Source: Linyphia triangularis | Taxonomy: Eukaryota; Arthropoda; Arachnida; Araneae; Linyphiidae | Assembly (NCBI GenBank): GCA_963978545.1 | Contig: OZ021729.1 | Location: forward strand, 14,721,501-14,785,500 | Length of the DNA: 64,000 nucleotides | Direction of reading: 5' to 3' | Part shown: piece after piece, positions 35,703 through 45,838 of the stretch | How the letters are laid out: each line of letters starts with the position of its first letter | Numbering within the stretch: the stretch's first letter is position 1 | Translations under genes and position numbers: made by a program | Notes under the pieces: generated by a model | The model's input: only the letters and a program-made list of their open reading frames with translations | What the model was told of the DNA's origin: nothing | Database searches by the model: none

Positions 35703-35703
35703 C

Positions 35704-35805
35704 CGACAGTATTCAGAGAGGAGTGAGGGAGTGAGCAGACACGTCCTTCCACGTCAGGGTCTGGGCGTTGACTGAGCCAACGACAGGTTTTGGGTTATAT
35801 ATATA
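35704..35805 (-). promoter_or_regulatory. Outer TATA-Inr-DPE cassette
   Basis: TATATATATA from 35805, A+1 at 35773, GGACGT at 35746-35741, continuing into an ACAGTATTCAGAGAGGAGTG block that also ends the cassettes at 51786 and 56135. Confidence 0.75.
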
Positions 35806-35806
35806 G

Positions 35807-35809
<3 letters not shown>

Positions 35810-35892
<83 letters not shown>
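35810..35892. repeat. (A)n(T)n palindrome
   Basis: A 35810-35842, T 35843-35892. Confidence 0.9.
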
Positions 35893-35941
35893 CCAAGTTT
35901 ACAATTCTACAAGTTTTACATGTTTCACGTTAATGGAACTT

Positions 35942-36742
35942 TTATTCACAAACTACTATCACATCCACAGTCTTCTCTTCGTCGCCATGTGTTGTTGTTT
36001 CATCTACAGGCTCCTTCCTCTTTTTCACACGTTTGATTTTCTTTGCATCTTCTACTTGCTGCATCTTCCATTCCCTCACTTCCTTTATTCGCGGTACCAT
36101 TTTAATATATAAATCTACACACGAATTAATCTCTCCCTTTACATCTCTGGCCGTTGTTTGTTTATCCAAAATTCTCTCGAAAGCAATTTCGACAACTTCC
36201 TTCACCAATTCGGGTGTGTCCACGTAATCGTACAACATGCGAGTAGCCCGTGCATGGTCTTGTTTCATTTCGTCATTTTTAAAGCTGTCTACGTATAGTT
36301 TAGGATCCGATCCCAGAAATCCATCCACTGCAAACAATTTCCACACTGGTTTCATGTCGGTGGGTTTTAATTTCATCAAATATCCAGCCAGTTTCAACAA
36401 GTCGGTGGGTCTAACGTAATCATGACCCAGCAATCGTTCCAACGTTTGAGTTTCGTCGAGAGTAGTGTTGCGCTTCCGTTCCTCCCACAAAGCCATAATC
36501 TGGTTGTGATTATCTACATCCAAGAGACAGGGTCTGTTTACGGTTTCTACGACATTGGACCAAGAGAGGTGAAAATTGGACGCTAAGCGTTTGAGGATTC
36601 TTAATATGATGGTTTCTTGGGTTAGGTAATAGTTCTCGAGATGATTCAATTCTTGGAGGATGAGATGGTCCATTAAATCCTTTTCTGGTTGATCCGTAAA
36701 GGTTTGAGCCTCTGGAGAAGTCGATGTAGAAGGAGTGTCCAT
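35942..36742 (-). CDS. AVDG-family protein 2, unknown
   Basis: 266 residues. Central VWKLFAVDGFLGSDPKLYVD (about 133-152) and RMLYDYVD match the family at 32452 and 54645. The N-terminus is Ser/Thr-rich and the C-terminus basic then acidic (KKIKRVKKRKEP). Both an early-type promoter (A+1 at 36892) and ATCAAG 4 nt before the ATG are present, so it may be transcribed in both phases. Confidence 0.8.
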   Translation of the reverse strand: MDTPSTSTSPEAQTFTDQPEKDLMDHLILQELNHLENYYLTQETIILRILKRLASNFHLSWSNVVETVNRPCLLDVDNHNQIMALWEERKRNTTLDETQTLERLLGHDYVRPTDLLKLAGYLMKLKPTDMKPVWKLFAVDGFLGSDPKLYVDSFKNDEMKQDHARATRMLYDYVDTPELVKEVVEIAFERILDKQTTARDVKGEINSCVDLYIKMVPRIKEVREWKMQQVEDAKKIKRVKKRKEPVDETTTHGDEEKTVDVIVVCE

Positions 36743-36859
36743 GGTTCTTGATTAAACCAAGAAATGAAAAAGCCTGTAAGGAAGGTGTTTACCGCAGTGA
36801 CTTGAACAGTCCCCGTATAAAAGGCAAGTTGAACCGGTAGTAAGAGAGAGCAGCTAGAG

Positions 36860-36924
36860 AGGTCTGTTCACGTCAAGGGCTGATGGCAGAATGAGGACCC
36901 TCCATGATATGGGTCGTATATATA
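36860..36924 (-). promoter_or_regulatory. TATA-Inr-DPE core promoter
   Basis: TATATATAC from 36924, TCATTC with A+1 at 36892, AGACCT at 36865-36860. Confidence 0.75.
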
Positions 36925-36931
36925 CCTAGTG

Positions 36932-37509
<578 letters not shown>

Positions 37510-37573
37510 ACAGTGAACAGAGACCGTGTCTGACCATCGACTGAGCAAACCTCAGGAATTGGATTATATATAC
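37510..37573 (-). promoter_or_regulatory. Degenerate orphan promoter
   Basis: TATATATAATCC box near 37565-37573 and TCAGTC with A+1 at 37542; no DPE and no palindrome. No gene follows leftwards before 37041. Confidence 0.4.
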
Positions 37574-37671
37574 TTGAAATAATTTTCAGAATAAAATACA
37601 AACATATCCTGATACATAGTTATTTATTCTCATTTACAAGTAATACAATATAGTCTGACAATTACAATATT

Positions 37672-38844
37672 TCAATAACCATTACATTTTGAAAAGCGTT
37701 TAGCACATTCACAAAATGTTTCCATTTTATACACAAACTTTCTCTCTATTCCCATCATCATCCTGGCCCACACACAACTGTCCTGGAAATGCCATCCCTT
37801 TCCTCGAATCTCCACGACATTGTCTCGACAAATTATAAAATACTTGCTAGGGTTTTCAATACTTTGAGCACATTTACAATTGTATTTACAGTTTCTTAAA
37901 TGCCATTGACCGTCGTCATATTTAGAGACCATGTAATCGTCAACTCCAATATGAAGAGCCAAAATGTTAAAATGTTTTACCTTTTCATTTTTCTCTTTTA
38001 AAATAAGGCTGAGCTTGTCGTGGAAAGAAGATCCTTGGCAGAGTTTATCATTTGATGGTTCGGGGTAGATGGTCTCGTAAACGTGGGACTCTGTTGCACA
38101 GGCATTGGATGAATTATTCGTTGCATCGATGCCCAGGTGCGGTTTCTTGAGATTGGAAAGGCGGATGACATCATTCAAGGGTTCGGGATCGATGCTCTCG
38201 TAGAGGTGTACTTCTTTAAGATTGGAAGCAAGGAGCGCGTCTGGTTCCATACTCTCGTAGAGATGAGGTTCTTTGAGTTTGTCAGCTGGTGTTGTATCAC
38301 TCAATGGTACGGGGGCCATGCTCTTGTAGAGATGTGGTTCTTTTGGATTGCACTCACTGGGCACATCAGTTGATGATATAGGATTCCCCTTTACACAGCA
38401 ATGGGATTCTTTGGAACGGCAAGTAAGGAGCATGTCAGTCGATGATGTGGTAGCCTTGTAATGTTCTTTCGGCCTGGTACTTGGGCAACAAGCATTGGAG
38501 TTGAGCACATTATTCAAAGATCCGGACGCAGTATTCTCATAAAGATGGGTTTTTTTAGTGTACTTTGAAGAGGTTTTCAAGAGAGTGGATGCTCTAAACC
38601 TTTCTAAGCAATTTAGAAAGTGTTGGTGGACGTCTGGTGCCATCCTGTTGCATGTTTCAAATTTATAAAGTCCAAAACACCAGTAACATTGACTGTACTC
38701 ATTGATGTTGGCAGAATGGCAATTCTTCAAGTGGTGTGGAAATTTATAGAGTCTCATGTTCTCTGGGCAAAGAGGACACTGTATTAGATCCTGTGCGTAT
38801 TCTGCTATACGTACTAAATATGTATATTTCTGATTCAGAGGCAT
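37672..38844 (-). CDS. Zinc-finger protein with tandem HLYES repeats (paralogue 3)
   Basis: 390 residues from the ATG at 38844. The first 85 residues have the same finger layout as the genes at 400 and 2878: CPLCPENM, then H ... C, then CYWCFGLYKFETC and a terminal H-x-H. The middle (about 110-260) is five to six degenerate copies of a unit around LKEPHLYESM. The C-terminal 100 residues are Cys-rich with CKYNCKCAQ and a final CECAKRFSKCNGY, possibly a second metal site. Unknown function; early-type promoter. Confidence 0.75.
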   Translation of the reverse strand: MPLNQKYTYLVRIAEYAQDLIQCPLCPENMRLYKFPHHLKNCHSANINEYSQCYWCFGLYKFETCNRMAPDVHQHFLNCLERFRASTLLKTSSKYTKKTHLYENTASGSLNNVLNSNACCPSTRPKEHYKATTSSTDMLLTCRSKESHCCVKGNPISSTDVPSECNPKEPHLYKSMAPVPLSDTTPADKLKEPHLYESMEPDALLASNLKEVHLYESIDPEPLNDVIRLSNLKKPHLGIDATNNSSNACATESHVYETIYPEPSNDKLCQGSSFHDKLSLILKEKNEKVKHFNILALHIGVDDYMVSKYDDGQWHLRNCKYNCKCAQSIENPSKYFIICRDNVVEIRGKGWHFQDSCVWARMMMGIERKFVYKMETFCECAKRFSKCNGY

Positions 38845-39018
38845 GATACTGTTGTTAGGATGTCGAGAAAGGAACACAATGTCACCTCAAAAAGACTTGA
38901 AGGGGTCCGGTAAAAAGACTTGAATGGGTCCAGTAAAAGCTGACTGGATACACGGCAGTAAGAAGAAAGAGGTTACGGCGCAGACTTTTGAAAACTTTTC
39001 TGGAGGAGCATAGGCAGG

Positions 39019-39083
39019 ACGTCTGTTCTCGACTGGGTTTAAATACAGACTGAGCCCGTCATGAAATTTGGGTTGTATATATA
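39019..39083 (-). promoter_or_regulatory. TATA-Inr-DPE core promoter of paralogue 3
   Basis: TATATATAC from 39083, TCAGTC with A+1 at 39051, AGACGT at 39024-39019. Confidence 0.8.
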
Positions 39084-39086
39084 CCA

Positions 39087-39881
<795 letters not shown>

Positions 39882-39900
39882 AAGAGAGTAGTGAGCAGAG

Positions 39901-39965
39901 ACGTCCTTCCAGGTCGGAGTCTGACGGCCGACTGAGGGACCCTCAGGAATTGGGTTATATATATA
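39901..39965 (-). promoter_or_regulatory. TATA-Inr-DPE core promoter of dUTPase-like gene
   Basis: TATATATATA box from 39965, TCAGTC with A+1 at 39933, GGACGT at 39906-39901. Confidence 0.8.
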
Positions 39966-39974
39966 CCAAACCTT

Positions 39975-39976
<2 letters not shown>

Positions 39977-40027
<51 letters not shown>
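39977..40027. repeat. Poly(T) tract
   Basis: 51 T with no A half, behind the dUTPase-like promoter. Confidence 0.9.
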
Positions 40028-40029
<2 letters not shown>

Positions 40030-40115
40030 TGTAATTTGTCAACGAAGCATTTTCCAAAAGTTCTCTAGAGGCACCGAATCTTCTTTATTCTTCCCGCGTC
40101 TCTTTTTTAATAAAG

Positions 40116-40265
40116 ATGTATAGTATAGAACGTTTTCTGCTATCGATTCGCAACCCTCAGACCAAAGCATATAGTCTCCACCTACTCCGGGAACGCAACC
40201 TCTCCAATTCGGCAACAGGTCTCATCTATAATCACGGACGTCTTCAAGTTTATTTCATTTATTAA
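40116..40265 (+). CDS. 49-residue protein upstream of PIF-1
   Basis: ATG at 40116, TAA at 40263-40265, ending 6 nt before the PIF-1 ATG. The sequence (for example RNPQTKAYSLHLLRERNLSN) has normal composition and baculovirus-like compact spacing, so it could be a small gene or a regulatory upstream frame. No family recognised. Confidence 0.45.
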   Translation: MYSIERFLLSIRNPQTKAYSLHLLRERNLSNSATGLIYNHGRLQVYFIY

Positions 40266-40271
40266 AGAACC

Positions 40272-41678
40272 ATGCTCGGCTCATGGATCCTTCTGTTTCT
40301 CTACGTCCTTCTCATGTTTGTCTATGCTTGGTATCATCCAAACGTTCACATTCAACCCTGGGATGCGTTACCTAGTGCCAAAGCTACCCTCATACCCACT
40401 TCTTGCACTCGCAACGAGGAATGTCCTCCCCATCACATGTGCCTGGTTGGCCAATGTGTCCCTCTTCTTCTCCCCGGAGGCACGTGCGATACCAATACGG
40501 GAACTTGGGCTCTGGAAGACGTGCAGGGACACAACTATGCGATTTGCAAGTGTAAATATCCGCATCTCTTTACCCAAAAGCACTTTGGAAGTAATTGTAA
40601 CGTGGATATTGCTTGCGGTCACCACGGTCATTTCAATTTTTCAAAGCAAACGTGTGAGTGTAGTTACGGATACACACTTGCTCCGGGTCCCACTTGCCAG
40701 AAAATGTCTGCCATTGAGCGCCTTCGTCTATTACCCTGTGAAATGGGAGAGGTGGAATTTGGCGATATTCAACATTCGCATGGGTTTGCCGATGACTATT
40801 TGAAAAAACATGCCGATAAGAAATGCTTCAAGAGACCTTGCACTTTTGATGCCTTTACGGGTCGTCCTCTGAAGCAAGGCCATTACGAAGAGGGAGTCGG
40901 ATGCTTTTGCGATCCTTCGATGGGTTTGTTTGGCGTGAGACTGGACGTGGACAATCAGTATATACGAGGGGCTGGTTACAATGCTTGTGCCAGCATCTTT
41001 ACACAAGACCCAGAATATCCCGTAGACGTGAATCTGTATGCATATTTTTATTTACTCGATAGACCTCCCATCTCTTTTATTCAATTTCGTAACGTAAAGC
41101 TTCAAGACTTGCGTCCCGAATTTCAAAATTCGGATGGAACCTTTCACGTGGGACAAGAATGGCCTTTCGATTACATGCAATACATTTTCAAACACCAGTT
41201 GGATTTCACGGCTAGAACACGTTCGTGTGTCTTTTCGACGTTTTATGTCAGTGCGTGCAACGAGTGGGATTATCAAGAGAATCAAATGATTGATTGTCGA
41301 GATATCACCACGCAACTGTCCCCCATGACACATTTTCACCTCAACTTTTACGAACTCTTGTATAAATATCCTGCGTGTCGCATGGAACCCTGGGATACGA
41401 CTGTGGCCGAGAGGTATCGTGGTCATTACGTGTTGAATCCGTTTCAATACCTTTTAACAGAATCCCCCCACTTGACACGATCCAATGGTCTCGTGTTGAA
41501 ACATCGCGATCACAAGTGGACGTTGGATCTAGCTGACTCTTATAACATGGAAACTTATACGCGCGACTTGACAAACGTTCCCGATCTCAACGACATTGTC
41601 ACGAAATACGTTAAACACGTGGGTTCCAATTCGATTAGCATACGCAAAGCGGAAAGAGAAAAAGAGAAACAAGTATGA
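40272..41678 (+). CDS. pif-1: Per os infectivity factor, PIF-1-like
   Basis: 468 residues. An N-terminal membrane anchor (WILLFLYVLLMFVYAW, 5-20) is followed by a Cys-rich region with EGF-like spacing: CTRNEECPPHHMCLVGQC, CKCKYPHLF and CECSYGYTLAPGPTC (to about residue 137). A large ectodomain with further paired Cys follows, for example CSIF-type positions and NACASIFTQ near 235. Among naldavirus PIFs this size and the two-part Cys pattern fit PIF-1 best; another Cys-rich PIF is possible. PIF proteins form the entry complex for oral infection. ATTAAAG 4 nt before the ATG and no TATA cassette fit late expression. Confidence 0.75.
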   Translation: MLGSWILLFLYVLLMFVYAWYHPNVHIQPWDALPSAKATLIPTSCTRNEECPPHHMCLVGQCVPLLLPGGTCDTNTGTWALEDVQGHNYAICKCKYPHLFTQKHFGSNCNVDIACGHHGHFNFSKQTCECSYGYTLAPGPTCQKMSAIERLRLLPCEMGEVEFGDIQHSHGFADDYLKKHADKKCFKRPCTFDAFTGRPLKQGHYEEGVGCFCDPSMGLFGVRLDVDNQYIRGAGYNACASIFTQDPEYPVDVNLYAYFYLLDRPPISFIQFRNVKLQDLRPEFQNSDGTFHVGQEWPFDYMQYIFKHQLDFTARTRSCVFSTFYVSACNEWDYQENQMIDCRDITTQLSPMTHFHLNFYELLYKYPACRMEPWDTTVAERYRGHYVLNPFQYLLTESPHLTRSNGLVLKHRDHKWTLDLADSYNMETYTRDLTNVPDLNDIVTKYVKHVGSNSISIRKAEREKEKQV

Positions 41679-41782
41679 AGCCGATAATTCTCACTTTTCG
41701 AGACATTTGGATGACTATATTAATCAATGTCTTAGAGATACCTGGAAACGATAGGCTTATGTATTAGTCATCAATTTCTATT

Positions 41783-42553
41783 ATGGGAAAAACAAGGATG
41801 AAGCGTAAGCTCGAACTAGACTCGGAAACTGAGGATGAAGTGCAAGAATCATCCCCATCGAAACATTGTCCAGACACGGACGAGTCGTACGTCTTGCAAG
41901 ATGTACAAGAGAATTTCAAAGACCGTCCGCACGTCTTGCAAGATTTACAAGAGAATTTAAAAGAGGATGACGACATGAATAATTTTATTAATCAGTGTAT
42001 TGCCAAGTCCAAAAGGGAATTTCATGCCGCATATTTAGAAACGTTGGTTAAAGAATATCCGTTAGGTCCAAAGTTAATTCAAATAGTATCCCATTTGAAG
42101 AAATTAAGTAAAGACAATGGTTTCGAGTACATGTTTACGGCGGCCACGGAGGCTGTTGAATCGCGGAATAGCGTAAAACACACCAAAGCATTTCAAAAAA
42201 TATTTGACATGGTTTATGGAGTGGGGTGTCGTTATTTACATGAAAAAGTGGTGACTCCAGCTCTATCAAAGGTCATGAAACCTGAGCAACTGGATCAAGC
42301 TTTTCACACGTACCAGAGGTCGATTATCGAGAACGTTGATAATCTGGATCTCGAATTACAGACTTTGCTGTATCACATTCAGGAGGATATAAATAAAGGA
42401 CAACCGACGAGGGTCTCCAATCCCATGTTTAGTCGAATTACTCAGCAGGCACAGGCCGTGAGTGAGTATGTCATGGCGCTGCTGGCGTCTGTAACACAAC
42501 CGGAGATTGAAGCTTTGTTGTTTCCTCCGAAAGAAATAAAGACTGACTTGTAA
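41783..42553 (+). CDS. Unknown 256-residue protein
   Basis: ATG at 41783, 104 bp after PIF-1 on the same strand. The basic start (KTRMKRKLELDSE) looks like a nuclear localisation signal. Two copies of VLQD(V/L)QEN lie at about 37-60, and the remaining 190 residues are helical. An opposing orphan promoter (42712-42776) points into its 3' end. No family recognised. Confidence 0.7.
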   Translation: MGKTRMKRKLELDSETEDEVQESSPSKHCPDTDESYVLQDVQENFKDRPHVLQDLQENLKEDDDMNNFINQCIAKSKREFHAAYLETLVKEYPLGPKLIQIVSHLKKLSKDNGFEYMFTAATEAVESRNSVKHTKAFQKIFDMVYGVGCRYLHEKVVTPALSKVMKPEQLDQAFHTYQRSIIENVDNLDLELQTLLYHIQEDINKGQPTRVSNPMFSRITQQAQAVSEYVMALLASVTQPEIEALLFPPKEIKTDL

Positions 42554-42711
42554 CCATAAGAGTAATGACTGTGTTTTTGAAAAAAAGAAGGCTGTCCAAG
42601 TATAGATACTAACAAGGGTTTGAAATATTGAAAGATTTATATAATGTTCCATTGTAAACTGCGGCTGGTCACTGCATGGGAACTCCGTCAATATTGGAGA
42701 GTAGGAAAAGG

Positions 42712-42776
42712 AGGTCCGGCCACGATGCTGTCCCCACGTCAAGTGAGCATACTACAGGAATCGGGTTGTATATATA
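42712..42776 (-). promoter_or_regulatory. Orphan TATA-Inr-DPE promoter, antisense to the 41783 gene
   Basis: TATATATAC-type box from 42776, TCACTT with A+1 at 42744, GGACCT at 42717-42712. No minus-strand gene follows before PIF-1's region; the transcript would be antisense. Confidence 0.6.
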
Positions 42777-42779
42777 GTA

Positions 42780-42886
<107 letters not shown>

Positions 42887-43360
42887 CAATCATCAAGGTT
42901 TTGGCTTGAGACTATTTTTTTAAAATTTTTACAAAGACCTCCAGCACCAATTTTTTTATCGTGTCAGAATATTTTTTCTGGGGCTAGCCAAAATGTTCCA
43001 CGTTAACCTTGACGTGAGACGTCGTAACGTATCCGGTAGTTACGTCTATGTGAAAAGGTGAAAGATGACCATTAAGCAGCTTGACAAAGTTCGCTAGACT
43101 CTTGTTTCAAACCGTTGATGGACCCTCTTTATTCTTACAATTCTTTACGGCTCTGTGATGAGGTTCAAGATGTCAACAAAGTATCTTGACGGGGTTATCT
43201 CAAGTCCTGTGTCAAGCAGTTGTTGGACCCTCTTTATTAAACCCAAAATTAAAACTCAAGGCATCAGGCTCCTGACCCTAAACATTCATTATTCCCGGCC
43301 TCATATCCATTAGTCCCGGCGTTGTCATTCCAATGTTACGTCGAAGGAGCAGACAGAGAG
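42887..43360. repeat. Intergenic spacer repeats
   Basis: Non-coding. Spacer family member (ACAAAGACCTCCAGCACC, GATGGACCCTCTTTATT) with two minus-strand AATAAAGAGGGTCC-type signals near 43125 and 43225, downstream of the orphan promoter to the right. Confidence 0.65.
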
Positions 43361-43425
43361 ACGTCCTTCCAGGTCGGGGGCTGGGCACCGACTGAGGAAA
43401 CCTCACGGACCGGGATATATGTATA
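43361..43425 (-). promoter_or_regulatory. Orphan TATA-Inr-DPE promoter
   Basis: TATACATATATC box from 43425, TCAGTC with A+1 at 43393, GGACGT at 43366-43361. A TA run (43426-43440) replaces the palindrome. No open frame follows; only spacer with poly(A) signals. Confidence 0.65.
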
Positions 43426-43442
43426 CTATATATATATATTTT

Positions 43443-43799
43443 TTACTTGTTTTTCAAATCTGGAACACTGGGTTTGTGTTCTGGCTTTACATAATCCACT
43501 TCGCCCAAGTAATATATTAAATCATTAAGACTTTCCATTATACTCAAAACTGCTGTATGCAATGCTCGTTTCTCCCGTTCCAGTGTCCGGAGCGTAAACT
43601 TTCTCTCGCATTCTGGGTTATTACAATAAAAAGCATTATTATTTCTCTCGCTTGTTGTGTCAGAGATATTATCTGTATCATCCAAAACATCTGGTTCTCC
43701 CCTCTCTCTGTCTGGGGGATCATTGGGAAAATCTTCCAGTATTTCTTCCCGCGCTCGAGTGTTTGTAGTATCCCAATTCAAATATTTCTTCTCTGCCAT
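43443..43799 (-). CDS. Unknown 118-residue protein
   Basis: ATG at 43799, 12 nt after the end of the Nudix gene on the same strand; AACAAG lies 5 nt before the ATG. The first half is acidic and likely disordered (DVLDDTDNISDTTSERNNN). FYCNNPECERKF (about 58-69) has CxxxxC; the second half is helical. No family recognised. Confidence 0.7.
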   Translation of the reverse strand: MAEKKYLNWDTTNTRAREEILEDFPNDPPDRERGEPDVLDDTDNISDTTSERNNNAFYCNNPECERKFTLRTLEREKRALHTAVLSIMESLNDLIYYLGEVDYVKPEHKPSVPDLKNK

Positions 43800-43811
43800 C
43801 CTTCCTTGTTT

Positions 43812-44591
43812 CTAGATTTTTTGTAAACACATTTCAATTTCAGAAGTACTGTAACAAAAAAGGTATTTCTTATCATTTTTCACCTTTTGCTGTTTCCAAA
43901 ACTTGTGAAAAGCCTCATCTATGGTCATTAATTTACCCTGAAAAGTGAGTCGATCGTCTTTCCACGACTCTATTTTCGTAGAAGACGTTGACTTGTCCAT
44001 ATACGTGTCAAAATACGAATACCGCCGCAAACCGTACACGTTTTCCACAACAAAATAGTATTGCGTATACGGAACATTATCACATCCAATAAACTCTAGT
44101 TTAAATAGAGGATATTTGTAAACGTCTTTACGGGTAAACGAAAACCGATACCCGGATTCCTCTCGAAATTCACGATAAGCAGACAAAAATATTTGAAACC
44201 GGTCTTTGTACATTTTATTTCCCTGATATTGACCGTGTGGAAAGTCATACAAGTCCTCGTACATGTGACCTTTTAAAAATCGATCGTAATCTTCTCGCTC
44301 CTGGTCCGTGAGGCGAGGAAGACGTTCTTTTTCAAATTTTTCGCGCACGTCTTCAAACTGACAACGAGTGCAGTCAAACGCCATTTTCCGATCCAAGTGA
44401 AAAAAATAATTTTGCACGCAATAGGGTACTTTGCGTTGAATCGTGACGACGTGTCCGCTTGAAGTTTTGGCAATGATACCATAAGAAACTGAACACTTGT
44501 AAGAGCGACCCATTGGAGAGTTGGGAGACCCCCAAGAATGATAGCCTTCAGGTATCTTGTTTAATGAAGGAATTTGAAGACATTCGGGCAT
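43812..44591 (-). CDS. Nudix hydrolase, mRNA-decapping-like
   Basis: 259 residues. The core half of the Nudix box, REFREESGY (140-148), with the metal-binding Glu pair at 144-145, is clear. The Gly/Glu half is displaced by an insert (HGQYQGNKMYKD upstream). The preceding strand-like segment SVSYGIIAKTSSGHVVTIQRK (34-54) is what viral decapping Nudix proteins of the poxvirus D9/D10 and asfarvirus type have before the box. Such enzymes remove mRNA caps and speed turnover of host and early viral mRNAs. Cys pairs (CTRCQ near 74) may bind metal. Early-type promoter with TATAAATAC. Family assignment is firm, exact substrate is inferred. Confidence 0.75.
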   Translation of the reverse strand: MPECLQIPSLNKIPEGYHSWGSPNSPMGRSYKCSVSYGIIAKTSSGHVVTIQRKVPYCVQNYFFHLDRKMAFDCTRCQFEDVREKFEKERLPRLTDQEREDYDRFLKGHMYEDLYDFPHGQYQGNKMYKDRFQIFLSAYREFREESGYRFSFTRKDVYKYPLFKLEFIGCDNVPYTQYYFVVENVYGLRRYSYFDTYMDKSTSSTKIESWKDDRLTFQGKLMTIDEAFHKFWKQQKVKNDKKYLFCYSTSEIEMCLQKI

Positions 44592-44771
44592 GTTGTAAGA
44601 ATGGTAAAGAGAAAACGATGAAATTGTCCTTTTAATTTCAAGAAGAGATGATAAAAAGGGTTAATTTACTCGAAGAGTGGGATGCAGGGAGATGTTGTGA
44701 CTTTAAAGGTATTTGTAAAAACACGAGTAGCGGGATAAAATTACTATTAAAGACTGGAGCAATAATCTGAG

Positions 44772-44836
44772 AGGTCCGTCTGCGTTGGCTGCTAGCTGAG
44801 AAATGACCGCAGCAGGGTCTTTGTGTTGTATTTATA
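44772..44836 (-). promoter_or_regulatory. TATA-Inr-DPE core promoter of Nudix gene
   Basis: TATAAATAC from 44836, TCATTT with A+1 at 44804, GGACCT at 44777-44772. Confidence 0.8.
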
Positions 44837-44837
44837 T

Positions 44838-44838
<1 letters not shown>

Positions 44839-44934
<96 letters not shown>
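44839..44934. repeat. (A)n(T)n palindrome
   Basis: A 44839-44873, T 44874-44934, followed by a short TATC microsatellite (44937-44966). Confidence 0.9.
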
Positions 44935-44935
<1 letters not shown>

Positions 44936-44993
44936 ATATCTATTTATCTATCTATCTATCTATCTTTACTACAATCACTTTAATGTTATACAT

Positions 44994-45644
44994 TTATTGT
45001 GTTTTATCGTCCAGCTGTGAGTGAACCATTTCAAGTTTTTGATACCGAACATTCCTTCTCCATCCCAAGAATGCCTTGGTCAATACACAATCCCTTGAGT
45101 GATGGCAGTAACAAGGGTATTGGAGCTCGTCACGTCTGTCCCGCATCAATATATAATGTTTGGAAACGGGTATTTTTGCTTTAACGAAATGATAATTATC
45201 ATCTCCAAGCACAACCAATTGATACACTTTTTTCATTTCTAATATTTTCCAGAGAAATTCAAACCAACCAGGATATAGACAATCAATAACCATTCGGAAA
45301 GTGTCTCCAACTACGGCAGCTTTTCCATCTAAGCCCTGTTTAATCGCTAAACAAGCCATGTTTGAATCCTTTTCTCTATAGAATAGCATGGGTTTGACAT
45401 GTTCCGTCTCTACATCCTGATTTGATTTTTTGTTTACAGATTGAATATACAGTTTCTCCACTTGGTCTTGTAGATTCATAATCTCCGAATCACAGATTGT
45501 ACGCGAATCATTGCTAGAGACAGTTTTATCACTTGCAGTACGTTCGGCCCACGTCTTGTTCATGTCGAGTTGTGGTTCGTGGTTTGTCTTGACGATTAGC
45601 TTTTGCAGAGATGTCGTGTCGCACGAGGATGTAATCGATGCCAT
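44994..45644 (-). CDS. Unknown 216-residue protein
   Basis: First ATG at 45644; the open frame to 45788 starts only with TTG. Residues 60-216 look globular: MACLAIKQGLDGKAAVVGDT, then YPGWFEFLWKILEMKKVYQL, then a Cys/His cluster CYCHHSRDC near 185. No palindrome cassette precedes it; a plain TATATACG box lies near 45795. Family not recognised. Confidence 0.7.
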   Translation of the reverse strand: MASITSSCDTTSLQKLIVKTNHEPQLDMNKTWAERTASDKTVSSNDSRTICDSEIMNLQDQVEKLYIQSVNKKSNQDVETEHVKPMLFYREKDSNMACLAIKQGLDGKAAVVGDTFRMVIDCLYPGWFEFLWKILEMKKVYQLVVLGDDNYHFVKAKIPVSKHYILMRDRRDELQYPCYCHHSRDCVLTKAFLGWRRNVRYQKLEMVHSQLDDKTQ

Positions 45645-45838
45645 AGTTACCAAATTTTTAAAGGAGGTTGGTCCACTTGTTTCTTGAGTGTAATAAGAGT
45701 AGTCTATGGAAGGTCTACAAACGGTAATATTACCGACATGTCTTGGCAAGGAAAAGGTAAACGGAACGAGAGGTAGCAAGAAACCCAAAGATTACGTATA
45801 TAGGATTAAGAAGAGGTATTAATTCCAAGAGTACGTTA

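Noticed and set aside
44937..44966. TATC microsatellite as regulatory element
   Set aside because: A short simple repeat with no supporting context.
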